From: Pseudomonas viridiflava
GTDB taxonomy: Bacteria > Pseudomonadota > Gammaproteobacteria > Pseudomonadales > Pseudomonadaceae
NCBI RefSeq assembly: GCF_900601905.1
Contig: NZ_UWFA01000449.1
Span: 1-64,000 of the forward strand
Length of the DNA: 64,000 bases
Reading direction: 5' to 3'
In this document: positions 28,890 through 39,120 of the stretch, in pieces
Numbering within the stretch: the stretch's first letter is position 1
How the letters are laid out: every line of letters starts with the position of its first letter
The notes under the pieces: generated by a model
What the model was told of the DNA's origin: nothing
The model's database searches: none
Seen by the model: only the letters and a program-made list of their open reading frames with translations
Made by a program: the position numbers and the translations under genes

Positions 28890-29699
28890 GTGTCATACGC
28901 ACCTACCGACGCGGTACAACACTGCGAAACTTTACTCCGCAAAATGGTGGAGGATCTGCGCGCCAAGCATATATGGCCGAACGTATGTATCATCATCGAC
29001 GGTCTGCTCAAGCGACGCATTGAGTTGGCGGAAGTATACGAAGAGGTTCATGCCGCGTTAGCTCAGACGCCCAGGGCCTTGTACGTGTTCTGGGATGTGT
29101 TTCTCCATGCTTCTGATGGTTGGAACCCCCAGAAGAACCACGCGGCACGGCAAGCTCGCGAGGAGTTAGTCGGAGTCAATGACCGAATTAGCGAGCTCGC
29201 TGACCAGTTGGCTGCGCAACTGGATCGGCGAAATACTATTCATAACAACACAGGCTTCAGTTCCAGTACGCACTATCACATCTTGGATATCGTGCACGAA
29301 GCGTCGGAGCACAATTATCACTACGAGAGCTATGTGAAGGATGATTTGGAGCGTCTTCAGCACCAGTACGACCTGAAGTATTGGCCAGCATTGAGCGAGG
29401 TGGTTCAAGCGATCGGTGACGATGCCGAGAGGGCTGAGGTCACCGCCAGTGACCCAGCTACTGCAGCTGCCACCGAAAGCCGGAAGTCCGGGCGTTCGGA
29501 CTTCGTGAGAGCTTTCCTCGCCCGACTTGATGACAGTCGAGTGAGGAAGTGTGGCTTCATTCCGAATGGCTTCGTGCTCTCTGACAGCGCCATGGCCTCG
29601 CTCGTGAATTGCGGCCTGGATCTCCCGTTTGATGAGCTGGTGGACGCCGACCTCATCAAGCGCTTCAGACAGAGAGAGCGCCAGGCAAAGAAAATCTGA
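28890..29699 (+). CDS. Hypothetical protein of the defence island
   Basis: A 269-residue soluble protein starting at GTG 28890. It is mostly helical and acidic, with a central His-rich segment (NNTGFSSSTHYHILDIVHEASEHNYHYE, quoted only as composition: residues ~128-155) and a C-terminal basic tail. No transmembrane segments or known motif were recognised. It converges on the next gene, and the two lie directly between the recombinase block and the Hachiman genes, so a role in defence or island maintenance is possible but not shown. Confidence 0.6.
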   Translation: MSYAPTDAVQHCETLLRKMVEDLRAKHIWPNVCIIIDGLLKRRIELAEVYEEVHAALAQTPRALYVFWDVFLHASDGWNPQKNHAARQAREELVGVNDRISELADQLAAQLDRRNTIHNNTGFSSSTHYHILDIVHEASEHNYHYESYVKDDLERLQHQYDLKYWPALSEVVQAIGDDAERAEVTASDPATAAATESRKSGRSDFVRAFLARLDDSRVRKCGFIPNGFVLSDSAMASLVNCGLDLPFDELVDADLIKRFRQRERQAKKI

Positions 29700-29767
29700 T
29701 CGCGTTTGGGCCAACGCAGCATCAGAGAGGTCGGCGAGATCAAGTGAATGCCTGGAGTCTTGCCCGG

Positions 29768-30658
29768 TTAAGAGGAGGCGGACACTAGCTGCCAGTCGAC
29801 AGGATGTTGCGATTTGGCTGCATCAGTCCAACGCTGGTAGCTCTGCTCGGCTTGAACCGGATCATCGCACTTCGGTTTTGCACGCAAAGCGAAGGCCCTT
29901 TCAGCCAAGGTCTCCAGCCGCTCAGCTGCCTTGGGTAGCCAGCCATTTTTGATTGCCCATAGCTTGATATTCTCCGCCGGCTCCCCGTGATCACGCGAGC
30001 GTAGAATTCTGAGAATGCGTTTTGCTAGATCCTCGTCAGAAGGATGCAGGACGTTGGTAGCCAGGTTGACCACTGAGGTCAGGGACTTCATTGCTTGCTC
30101 AACGACTGGATCAACAATGAGCTTAGTCGCTGCCTGGGCTGATGTGCCGGCCGTTTTCCGCTTGCCTAGCACTTGGGGTGACCAGGTTTTATTCCAGTCC
30201 TCAATCGCATCGGGCGTCCAAGGAACAGCCACGACTGCCACTAGATTTTGCAGCGCATCGACTTTGTCCATCATGTCCTGACTGGCGAAGACGGCAATTA
30301 TCACGGATGGCTTGGTTACCCACTGCAACGTCTTCATTGTTTCGCAACGCATCTGAGCGCCGCTAGGCAGTGTCACAGGCTTGCCTTTGACCAGCGAATT
30401 GTGGACGGTCGAGTCTAGCGCCTCATGAAGGGCGCCAGAGGTGAGTGACGCTTTCGCGGGTACTAGGAAAATGACGTCGAGCGTGTTTGATGTCTCACAG
30501 AGACGATCAGCAATCTTAACTCCCGCAAGGATGTGAACAGGGCTTTGATTGGTATCGGGTAAGAGTAGCCGTTGTACGTTGAGCATGCAGTCGTCCTTGT
30601 CATAAATGGTCGTCACGGGCGTGAGCAAGATCAAATTTCGGAGCTTGTCTCGGTTCAT
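29768..30658 (-). CDS. Hypothetical protein of the defence island
   Basis: A 296-residue protein read from ATG 30658 (MNRDKLRNLILLTPVTTIYD); a start four codons earlier is also possible. The N-terminal half alternates hydrophobic strands and helices like a Rossmann-type or phosphosugar-binding fold (VHILAGVKIADRL, LDVIFLVPAKASLTSG), and the C-terminal half is helical. No catalytic motif was recognised. It is transcribed toward 28890-29699 and divergently from hamA across a 570-bp gap. It could be a regulator or an unrecognised defence component. Confidence 0.6.
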   Translation of the reverse strand: MNRDKLRNLILLTPVTTIYDKDDCMLNVQRLLLPDTNQSPVHILAGVKIADRLCETSNTLDVIFLVPAKASLTSGALHEALDSTVHNSLVKGKPVTLPSGAQMRCETMKTLQWVTKPSVIIAVFASQDMMDKVDALQNLVAVVAVPWTPDAIEDWNKTWSPQVLGKRKTAGTSAQAATKLIVDPVVEQAMKSLTSVVNLATNVLHPSDEDLAKRILRILRSRDHGEPAENIKLWAIKNGWLPKAAERLETLAERAFALRAKPKCDDPVQAEQSYQRWTDAAKSQHPVDWQLVSASS

Positions 30659-31227
<569 letters not shown>

Positions 31228-32274
31228 GTGTCATCATCTGCAGATAGCCCGCCGTCGCTCAGTAGTGTCATCCAGAAGCTTCTGGATAAATCACCTCTGG
31301 ATCGTTTCGTTAAGTGCTCGGTGGACTTGGCGACCGCGCCGCCCCACAAGGCTCCCCAGATTGCGCTTTTGCATGTCCGCTTCAAAGAAGATATCCCCAG
31401 TGTCAGGGCGTTTGCCGATTTCCTTGGTAACCAAGCGGCAAACTATGCGCTGAGCCGTCGGCGCCGAGATGAATACCAAGCCCGGATAGCCTCAGCGGAA
31501 AACGGGGATATGTCAGCTGCGCAAGAGCTCAGCCGGGCGGTTAGGAGTGCATTCATTGAATTCCGCAAAGCTCATCCATCAAGGGCTAGTGAGGTAGGGG
31601 AGGTGCTGGCCTATTGCGTGGCCGTTCACCAGCTACAGGCCTCACAACTGATAGCCAAGATGGCATTGAAAACCAGCACCAATATGCCGGTTTATGGCTT
31701 GGACGGCATCCATGCTTCTGTGACCAACGGTGAGCTGAATGTGTTCTTCCTCGAATCCAAGCTGGCAGGTACTGCCGCAAGTGGAACAGCTGACTACGCA
31801 GACTCTGTCTCAGGCTTTCTTAAGGATGATGGGCAATATGAGCATGAGTACGGGCTAGTTACGAGCCTGGGAAACCTTGACGCGCTTGATCCTGCTGATA
31901 AAACCTTGATGATGGACTACCTTGATGTGTTCGGTAACCCAAATGCGCCCAAGCGTGAGCGATCGGTAGGGGTGGTGTGTTATTCGGAAGTCAAGCACTT
32001 CGCGAACAAGCTTGAAGTCGATGATGGCCCATTATCAAAACATGAAGATTATTTTGGTGAACTCTATAAAGGGGATCTCAACAGGCACCATACCAACCTG
32101 ACTAACCAGTTGGGTGTCAAAAAAGTCGATGGGAATAAATGCATGGTTTTTTTGGTTGCCGTGCCTGATGTTGACGACCTGAGAGAAAAATTTTATGAGT
32201 CGATAGGCCTGACGGGGTTGGTATCCGATGTTCCTCTCACCCCATCCTCGGTAATTGAGGAGGGCACCCCATGA
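31228..32274 (+). CDS. hamA: Hachiman defence protein HamA (DUF1837 nuclease)
   Basis: A 348-residue DUF1837-family protein. Nuclease-type residues are visible in the order E (VGEVLAYCVA, ~125), D159 in YGLDGIHAS and E176-x-K178 in FFLESKL, the PD-(D/E)xK arrangement reported for HamA effectors. In the known Hachiman system HamA is a DNA nuclease restrained by the HamB helicase until phage attack. The start is uncertain: GTG 31228 follows AGGGATCGGATCA, while an ATG at 31174 would add 18 hydrophobic residues unlike a cytosolic nuclease. The stop overlaps the hamB start by four bases (ATGA), so the two are coupled. Confidence 0.85.
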   Translation: MSSSADSPPSLSSVIQKLLDKSPLDRFVKCSVDLATAPPHKAPQIALLHVRFKEDIPSVRAFADFLGNQAANYALSRRRRDEYQARIASAENGDMSAAQELSRAVRSAFIEFRKAHPSRASEVGEVLAYCVAVHQLQASQLIAKMALKTSTNMPVYGLDGIHASVTNGELNVFFLESKLAGTAASGTADYADSVSGFLKDDGQYEHEYGLVTSLGNLDALDPADKTLMMDYLDVFGNPNAPKRERSVGVVCYSEVKHFANKLEVDDGPLSKHEDYFGELYKGDLNRHHTNLTNQLGVKKVDGNKCMVFLVAVPDVDDLREKFYESIGLTGLVSDVPLTPSSVIEEGTP

Positions 32275-34889
32275 GCACTTTCGCGACGGGGCTTGCCTCA
32301 AGGTTTGTCCAGAATCAGAAGTTCAGAGATGCGTTAGGCCACCTCCAGGCGTGCGGTGCTGCCAGCGCGCTCCCCGGCTCAGTCACACAGCCACACGCAA
32401 TTCCCGATCACAATGCGATCGGGAAAATGCTGTACTGCGCATCAGTGTTCGCGCAGTCGGGGGCAGAATCGCATGTAAGCCTGGCTCAGACCATTGCATT
32501 TAATGCAATGCTGATCTCGCAAGAGTCGACCGTACTGGAACGGTGCGCAACGATATTGACAGAAATTGGAAATTTTCCGAGTTTGAATTATGCCGAGAAG
32601 CGGCACTCTACAAAGCCCTCAACATTGCTCGGGATGATTCAGAGAAATATTGTTGAGCAGCTAAATACTATTGAAGTGGCAGGTTCTGCTATTACTCTGA
32701 CGGACTATCAGCGAAAGGTATGGGACTCTCTCCAAGAGGGGCGCTCCTTGGCCATCTCCGCTCCCACTTCTGCTGGAAAGTCATTTTTGGTGATCGAACA
32801 CCTTTGTCGGGATGCCTTGGCGCTACCACAATTTGTGTTCGTCTACATCGCTCCAACACGAGCCCTGTTGTCCGAAGTTCACTTGAAAATCAAGGAGCGT
32901 CTTGCAAGTGATGTGAATATCCGACTTACCGACATTCCCACTTTTGAAAACGTGCCTCGGCAAATTTTTGTGCTGACTCAGGAGCGGTTCAAAGTTCTTC
33001 TTTCGATAACCTCATCCCCGATAAATCTTGTGGTCGTCGACGAGGCTCAGAATTTATCAGACGGCGCCCGTGGGATGATCCTGCAGGATTGCATTGAGCA
33101 ATGCTACGCCCGCGATCAAAGAACTCATATCGTCCTGCTCGCACCGGGCGCACAAGGTTTTACCGATGCACTAGAAAGCCTCGGCATGCCTGGGATTTCT
33201 GAGGTCAGTACCACTGTTTCCCCTGTCCTGCAAAACCGGATTGTGGTGTCGAAGACTCCGTCTCTCAATCAACTGGAGTTCAAACTGCTCAATGCCCATG
33301 GGTACTCACATATAGGCACCATGCCGTGCAAAACTGGGCTTAACTTGGTTGAAAGCAAGCTCGCAGCTGTTGCTTTGGAATTGGGCAGCGGCGGTGGATC
33401 GTTGGTTTATGCTAAGACGCCGACTGAGGCGGCAAGTATCGCCGGCTCAATTGCTCTAGGCTTAGACGATGTGACGGATGCTAATGAACTGGCTGATTTC
33501 ATAGCGGATCATATTCACCGCGATTATCACTTGATAGGTATGGTGAAAAAGGGAGTTGCCTTTCACTATGGACAAATGCCGGCCCTGCTTCGTGAGGCTA
33601 TCGAGGCTGCGTTTCGTGCTGGTACAATTAAGTTTTTGGTCTGTACAACGACTTTGTTCCAAGGTATTAATCTTCCTGCACGTAATGTATTTATCAATAC
33701 GCCTGCTAGGGGGCGCGGAGAAAAGGTGATGCTGGATCCTGCCTTGCTATGGAACTTTGCAGGTCGAGCAGGACGTATGGCGAAAGACATCGTTGGGAAT
33801 GTGTTTCTTATAGATTACGATGACTGGAGCAGTCAGCCAATGGACACGTTCTATAAATTTACCATTCGATCCGCACTTTCTGAGTTTGTAACTGAGAACG
33901 CTCTGGATGTTCTTACGGTACTAAACAAGGGAAAGCTCGAATCCAAGCCTGGCGACGAGCGTACTCGAAATGCCACTGCTTCGGCTGGCATGCTCATAAG
34001 TAAAGCTCGCCAGGGGGAGATTGCCGACTACCTTAACAGAGTTGCTCCATCGTTGGATTATCTTGAAGTTCGAGATATTCGAGAGGCTGCTGAGAAGGCT
34101 TCCGAAGAGCTCCTCCTACCTCAACAAATAATCGAAGGGAATTGGACGTTAGACTTGTTCGCGCTGGATAGATTGATGGCGCACCTTGTCGATCGCCTAA
34201 ATGATGGAACATTAGATAGCGTGGTGCCCAAGAGTCCAGCGGATCTAGGTAAGGCGGCTTTTAGTCATTACGCAGAAATTTTTAATATATTGTTCAAGTA
34301 CATAAAGGGCTTCGACAAGAACTTTGGAGCCTACGTTGCTCGTATTGCGGTGAAATGGATGGAGGGTAAACCTTATCCATTCATTTTAAGCTACGAAATC
34401 ACATCTGAAAATCGTCTTGTCACCAAGAAGCGAAACCTAGAGAAGCTCAACCTGATGGCTGACCCTGGCTACAGGGTGAGAGCTATAGGTGATGCCAATC
34501 CTAGCAAGGTGATTAAAAAGGCGTTTGATACAATTGAAGATGTCGTTCGTTTTCAGCTGGTACAAATGGGTAAGGCTTATAACGATATACTCATTCATGT
34601 CTTCAACGATAACGGTCTCACTCACAAGGTTTCCGAGATTTTTGACTTTGCGTTGGCCCTGGAGCTTGGCGTTAGCACAAATACAGGGCGCGCTTTTTTG
34701 GAGTTAGGTCTTTCTCGGATTGCAGCTTCTGAACTTCAGAAGGTGTTCCCTAATAGCGATCTTGACATCTTAGGCGCGAGAGAGAAATTACTGGATTTTG
34801 ATCCGTCGCCGCACAAGTTGAGTTCTGTCATCCTGGCGGAGATAGATAAAGTCAAAGCTGCTCTGATATCTGCTGAGATCTCTGCCTAG
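32271..34889 (+). CDS. hamB: Hachiman defence helicase HamB
   Basis: An 872-residue superfamily 2 helicase. Walker A is APTSAGKS (residues 164-171), motif Ia APTRALLSE, the DEAQ box at 257-260, and C-terminal helicase motifs TTTLFQGINLPA and FAGRAGRMAKD. This matches the HamB type of DExD/H helicase that works with HamA in the Hachiman anti-phage system, where it senses DNA and controls the nuclease. The C-terminal 300 residues have no recognised motif, as is usual. The gene overlaps hamA and is the last of the operon. Confidence 0.87.
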   Translation: MSTFATGLASRFVQNQKFRDALGHLQACGAASALPGSVTQPHAIPDHNAIGKMLYCASVFAQSGAESHVSLAQTIAFNAMLISQESTVLERCATILTEIGNFPSLNYAEKRHSTKPSTLLGMIQRNIVEQLNTIEVAGSAITLTDYQRKVWDSLQEGRSLAISAPTSAGKSFLVIEHLCRDALALPQFVFVYIAPTRALLSEVHLKIKERLASDVNIRLTDIPTFENVPRQIFVLTQERFKVLLSITSSPINLVVVDEAQNLSDGARGMILQDCIEQCYARDQRTHIVLLAPGAQGFTDALESLGMPGISEVSTTVSPVLQNRIVVSKTPSLNQLEFKLLNAHGYSHIGTMPCKTGLNLVESKLAAVALELGSGGGSLVYAKTPTEAASIAGSIALGLDDVTDANELADFIADHIHRDYHLIGMVKKGVAFHYGQMPALLREAIEAAFRAGTIKFLVCTTTLFQGINLPARNVFINTPARGRGEKVMLDPALLWNFAGRAGRMAKDIVGNVFLIDYDDWSSQPMDTFYKFTIRSALSEFVTENALDVLTVLNKGKLESKPGDERTRNATASAGMLISKARQGEIADYLNRVAPSLDYLEVRDIREAAEKASEELLLPQQIIEGNWTLDLFALDRLMAHLVDRLNDGTLDSVVPKSPADLGKAAFSHYAEIFNILFKYIKGFDKNFGAYVARIAVKWMEGKPYPFILSYEITSENRLVTKKRNLEKLNLMADPGYRVRAIGDANPSKVIKKAFDTIEDVVRFQLVQMGKAYNDILIHVFNDNGLTHKVSEIFDFALALELGVSTNTGRAFLELGLSRIAASELQKVFPNSDLDILGAREKLLDFDPSPHKLSSVILAEIDKVKAALISAEISA

Positions 34890-35276
34890 GACGATCCTTC
34901 TACGCATCAATTTTGACGGCCATCGGCGCTGACGGGTCAATAGTACCCTGGGACTGGAGCGCCGGTTCCCATCGCTTGGCTCACCTATTTACGGTCTGAG
35001 TGATCTGAACGTAAAAGCGCGCCAGGGGTCTAGGCTCAACGTGCTATTTGTAGCTGGGGGGCTGTGGTTGCGCAATCGGCCTGCCAGATTAGGCTACCCA
35101 GTGGTAAGTAGGCTCAATATGCCCGCGGCTAAGGTCATGAGGGAGTAGTGGGGTAGGTCTGAAGGGGCGCCGCCAGCCGGCTACGCCGCTCCAGCCCCGT
35201 TCGAAGCTCCATTCATTTGCGTTCCAAGGTCGCCCCCCAACCAACGCACCTCCAGTCTCGTGGATCTGCCTCCATA
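34890..35276. other. Gap between convergent Hachiman and Septu operons
   Basis: About 390 bp between the hamB and ptuB stops, GC-richer than its flanks. I see no gene and no convincing terminator hairpin. Confidence 0.4.
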
Positions 35277-36146
35277 TCAGTCGAAGTGTCTAAAGCCTCC
35301 GTCACAGTACCAATCGCTACCGGCGAGGGCTTGAAACATTGCAGTTTCCCAAGAGTTGGCATGCTGGCGACGCTTCCCCTGCGCAGATACCGTTAAGAGA
35401 TCACGGACGCCATCTACGCCATCACTTTCCCATAGGATGCTCAAAATTTCCCGGAGGCTCGCTAACTCGTTGCTGGATTCCACCGAAAATCTCACGTCCA
35501 ATCCGTAGCTTTCAAAATGAGTGATAACTCGTTGCTTATCTACTGCAGGCCAGTCATGAGGTGGAATGGCTTTAAACTCCAATACTGGAGGCGTTGTAGG
35601 CGAGAGATCCGCAAACAACCATTGCTCACGCTCAAGCTCTTCACGATCAAAGTACGGATGCAGTGTTTGCTTGGATTGTTCGGTAGCAATAGATGCTTGT
35701 TTGCCATGATTACAATCTTTGCACGCAGGCACTAGGTTGAGAGGGGTTACCGAAAGCAGAGGGAATTTTGCCTTCGGAAGGTAATGATCCAAGGTGCTTG
35801 CCACACCCAGGCCGCAGAAAGGACATCGTCTTCTTGGCGCCGTCGCCATGATCAAATCGTAGACATTTCTTGCAGGTTTCGACTGAGGGGCCATGTGATC
35901 TGAGTACGTACTCTTCAGCTCTTTTTTTGTTACTTGTCCGATTACTATGTCTTCATCTTTAACATTGCAAGCCGCTATAGTGTATAAGCTTTGTAAATGA
36001 CCTTGTGTGGAGTACTCGATAGCAGCGTTGGTGATGTCAGGTAGTAATGACAATAGCCTGGCGCGTAGATCCATGTTCGATATGCTGTTCACGCAGGTGA
36101 CAAATAGGTCTTCTGCATTGACCGTAGGGGGAGAGATACGTCTCAA
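35277..36146 (-). CDS. ptuB: Septu-type HNH endonuclease PtuB
   Basis: A 289-residue HNH nuclease. The zinc-and-catalytic core is CPFCG (108-112), DHYLPK with the catalytic His (120-125), NLVPACKDCN (137-146). It overlaps the ATPase gene upstream by four bases, the standard ptuA-ptuB order of Septu anti-phage systems, in which the ATPase complex recruits and licenses the nuclease. No reverse transcriptase or msr/msd region is nearby, so it is not one of the retrons that use the same pair. C-terminal residues 180-289 are without motif. Confidence 0.82.
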   Translation of the reverse strand: MRRISPPTVNAEDLFVTCVNSISNMDLRARLLSLLPDITNAAIEYSTQGHLQSLYTIAACNVKDEDIVIGQVTKKELKSTYSDHMAPQSKPARNVYDLIMATAPRRRCPFCGLGVASTLDHYLPKAKFPLLSVTPLNLVPACKDCNHGKQASIATEQSKQTLHPYFDREELEREQWLFADLSPTTPPVLEFKAIPPHDWPAVDKQRVITHFESYGLDVRFSVESSNELASLREILSILWESDGVDGVRDLLTVSAQGKRRQHANSWETAMFQALAGSDWYCDGGFRHFD

Positions 36147-37729
36147 ATCTGTTCTCCCTTTGTTTTATCCCTGGCGGTTGTCATTGCTCTGAGAAGAGCT
36201 CGGCCCTCAAGACCTATCTCGCCCCCGTACTCCGCATCAATTTCCTCATAACTTTTTCCACCCTGTACCGATTTTTCCAATAAGTCGTGGAATCCTGACT
36301 TAGAGACCTCTAGTCCGAAGACATGGCGCGTCAGCGTCCCTACGTTCTCGGCGAAGGTTTCAATGTCAGGTCTGTCTACCGTTGCAACCAGCCTGCTTCG
36401 ATTTATGATTGATACACAGGATTTGGGCACTTCTTGGAGTACCACGGGAGAGTGTGTGGCAATTATCGCAACGGCGTTTCGGTTGGTGAGTAGGTCAGAC
36501 AATGCTCGGGTAAAGGCAGACAGAAGTGGCGGATGGAGGTGGCTTTCAGGCTCGTCGATCAACACCAGAGTTTTTTCCTCAACCGTTTCAATTAGTTGAG
36601 TGATCGTGAGCAGTACAATCGCGTGCCCGGAACTCATTCTGTTTAGGAATCTAGAGCTGGTTTCAATGAAACTGGTTTTTTGTTCTGATGGGTCTTTTTC
36701 ATAATGATCTATCAACTGCGAGAGATTCATTTCTTCAAAATTATGATCTGACTCTAATTTTTTTATCGCAGTTATCCATCGTTCTTTTTTTGCCTGCAGT
36801 GAAAGGCATGAGCTCAGGCTGAGGGCTAAATCTTTGCATAGTTTCGGCTTGTCTTTAAGCCCCCAAGCTGGCCGTTCCTCTTCCTCTATACGAGACTTCA
36901 ATCCGATGTATTTATAGCGCATTCCGGCAGATGAGTCGGATTGATCAGGTGGTGGCTCGAAGGGGTCAAACGCGCTAAAAGATACAGAAACTATCCCTGC
37001 GAAGTATTGGTCATCTAAACGTGCTTTTGAATTAAAAATATGGCTTTTGTAGAAATAGCCCAGGTCAGGCTGTTTTTTTTCACCAGTAAACAGTGAGTCG
37101 ACCATGGCGTTGAGTATTGTTGTTTTGCCTATCCCATTACGCCCGATTAAAACGTGGAGGTTGGATGAGGGTTTTGAGTCAGGATTGACTATAAACTCAA
37201 GTCCGAGTTGTGAGAATGTATCGGATCCCTTTCTTTCAAAGCGAAAATGGTATTCAGTAAGCGGCGCTTCGCCCCTAATAATTTTAGCGTACTGATTATC
37301 TATAGTCGTCCGATTCGTAACACGTAGTAATGAGGTGCCAAACACTCTCTCTTTCTCAGCTATCTCTCGTTTTATAGAGTCATAAGCAACGTCACCTAGG
37401 GCCGCGAGAATTTCTAAGGCGAGCGGGCCGGGGCAGAGGTTTATCAGTTTTTTATAATAATCTGCATCTTGTCCAAGGCTGAAAAAATTGGATTCTAAAT
37501 GCCTAAATTCCTGGGGTATAGCTTCTTCAGTCCACCCCTCCGTCTGGCCCTGAAAGCCAATTTTTAGATCGCCTATCTTCAGTTCAATTCCCTGGTCGTT
37601 GTATAAGATCAAACTGAAGGAGCTCTTGAATCCAAAATCGTCCCAGTTGTCAGACCGAAGAAGCCCTACGTTGCGGGTTGGGCCACTATACCCTGAGCGA
37701 TATTTGATGTTATGAAAGTTCATGGCCAT
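36143..37729 (-). CDS. ptuA: Septu-type ATPase PtuA
   Basis: A 528-residue AAA/ABC-type ATPase of the OLD/RecF class. Walker A GRNGIGKT is at 196-203, the signature-like NRMSSGHAIVLL near 363-374, Walker B TLVLIDEPESHLHP at 387-400, and the switch His in ATHSPVVLQE. Unlike many ATPases of the group, about 190 residues precede the Walker A motif and probably form a sensor or binding domain. No TOPRIM domain follows, so the nuclease function is supplied by the overlapping ptuB. Confidence 0.82.
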   Translation of the reverse strand: MAMNFHNIKYRSGYSGPTRNVGLLRSDNWDDFGFKSSFSLILYNDQGIELKIGDLKIGFQGQTEGWTEEAIPQEFRHLESNFFSLGQDADYYKKLINLCPGPLALEILAALGDVAYDSIKREIAEKERVFGTSLLRVTNRTTIDNQYAKIIRGEAPLTEYHFRFERKGSDTFSQLGLEFIVNPDSKPSSNLHVLIGRNGIGKTTILNAMVDSLFTGEKKQPDLGYFYKSHIFNSKARLDDQYFAGIVSVSFSAFDPFEPPPDQSDSSAGMRYKYIGLKSRIEEEERPAWGLKDKPKLCKDLALSLSSCLSLQAKKERWITAIKKLESDHNFEEMNLSQLIDHYEKDPSEQKTSFIETSSRFLNRMSSGHAIVLLTITQLIETVEEKTLVLIDEPESHLHPPLLSAFTRALSDLLTNRNAVAIIATHSPVVLQEVPKSCVSIINRSRLVATVDRPDIETFAENVGTLTRHVFGLEVSKSGFHDLLEKSVQGGKSYEEIDAEYGGEIGLEGRALLRAMTTARDKTKGEQI

Positions 37730-37792
37730 CTAAATTCTTCTGTGTTTAAAGGTTTGATAAGCGAATAAGGCGTTCGCGCAGTCAGGTTTAAC

Positions 37793-38968
37793 CTACTCTG
37801 ACTGCTCCACCTCCGACTCGGCTTGGAAAACCTCAATCAGCTTCTGGTTGTAGTCGTCCAGATAGCTCTGGAGTCCTTCCCGATCAATGAGCCTAACGCC
37901 GGCTGTGGTAGCCAGTTCTTTGGCGGATTTGGTGTAGTACGAATTGGTGACGACCATGGCCTCATCGCAGCCATAGAACGCCTTTGCCGAGATCGCCTGC
38001 TGGACAGCAGCATTGCCCACCGAGCCCGTGTAGTTCTTGGCCTGGATGACCATGTTCTTGCCGAATCGGCTTACGAAAAGGTCAGCACCTTGGTCGGCGG
38101 TCTTCTTGGTCTCTTTCACGTCAAAGCCAATGGTTTGGAAGATCTCAACCAAGAACGCCTCGAACTGAAATCCGTCCATCGCATCCACGAGGTACATGGT
38201 GATAAACCGGTTCGGATTGAAGTGCTCAAGTTGGCTACCGAGACGGTCGACCAATATGTCGAAATAGATGGCCTCGCACAGGCTGAGCCCGCTACGAAAT
38301 GCTGGCAGGGTCATCAGCGCAGCGCCTGCCGACGCGTTCGCCTGGGGATTGAATTGCATGCCTGGATAGGAAATATCGTTCTCCCACAGGTAGTAGTAGA
38401 AGAGGGCCAGGTCTGAGCGAAATGTCGTTCCTGCCTCGTCGATCCACGACCGGAGGGTTTCATTGAGGTCGGCCCTGATGTGCCGGCTGAGCTCTCTAGA
38501 GAAGCCCGCGTAGGTCGAGTTGAATGCGGTGGTCAGCAGCAGCTTATCCAGCAGCGATGGCAAGCCCTCAAGCTCATCAAAGCCTTTACGGATCAGCACT
38601 TCTCGAAACAACTCACGCTCTGTGTACGCACCATCCATCCTCGGGCCGGGCACGCCGACATCTGTGGCTCCAGACGTGGCTTCTCGGGTCGTATGGATAA
38701 AGTTTGTGAAGTACGGCTGCTTGAGCTGCGCGTATTTCCTCAGCACGTTGTTGAGCAGGTCATTCAGCTGAGCCTGCTCCTTTTTCTTGCCCAAAAAGTC
38801 CTTGATGAGTCCTTTGGACTGGTACTGGAAGTCGGGGTAGAAGGATGGGTCAAGAGGCGTCAGATGCTGGGCTCGCAGTTCTGACGAAGGGGACAACTGG
38901 GAGCTGTTGCACCACGGGCAGGCGGTTTCAAATGTGGTTCTGTTGCATCCGTTGCATTGATAAATCAT
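37793..38968 (-). CDS. Mrr-type restriction endonuclease with N-terminal zinc ribbon
   Basis: A 391-residue protein. An N-terminal zinc ribbon uses Cys5, Cys8, Cys17 and Cys20. The C-terminal Mrr-cat domain (about residues 265-380) shows the nuclease core: TADQGADLF with the metal-binding Asp (~294) and VIQAKNY with the QxK (~309). The Mrr fold usually cuts modified or foreign DNA. No methyltransferase accompanies it. The ATG has AAGGGA upstream. The gene lies 60 bp upstream of ptuA on the same strand and might be co-transcribed, so a functional link with Septu cannot be excluded. Confidence 0.8.
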   Translation of the reverse strand: MIYQCNGCNRTTFETACPWCNSSQLSPSSELRAQHLTPLDPSFYPDFQYQSKGLIKDFLGKKKEQAQLNDLLNNVLRKYAQLKQPYFTNFIHTTREATSGATDVGVPGPRMDGAYTERELFREVLIRKGFDELEGLPSLLDKLLLTTAFNSTYAGFSRELSRHIRADLNETLRSWIDEAGTTFRSDLALFYYYLWENDISYPGMQFNPQANASAGAALMTLPAFRSGLSLCEAIYFDILVDRLGSQLEHFNPNRFITMYLVDAMDGFQFEAFLVEIFQTIGFDVKETKKTADQGADLFVSRFGKNMVIQAKNYTGSVGNAAVQQAISAKAFYGCDEAMVVTNSYYTKSAKELATTAGVRLIDREGLQSYLDDYNQKLIEVFQAESEVEQSE

Positions 38969-39120
38969 GGGAGTCCCTTCAGCAGAATGCGATATGACGA
39001 CGAAGGGAAGGCAGTACTGATGAGCTATCGCCAGCCCGTGAACAGCCTAATGCCTACGTCGCGCGGTGCAGAACGATAGCTCAGTGCCATGCCCCCGTCC
39101 ACGCCGCTTTCTCGCGATGC

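Noticed and set aside
36143..37729. The ATPase gene considered as an OLD-family nuclease or as part of a retron
   Set aside because: No TOPRIM domain follows the ATPase, and no reverse transcriptase or msr/msd region is nearby; the overlapping HNH gene fits Septu.
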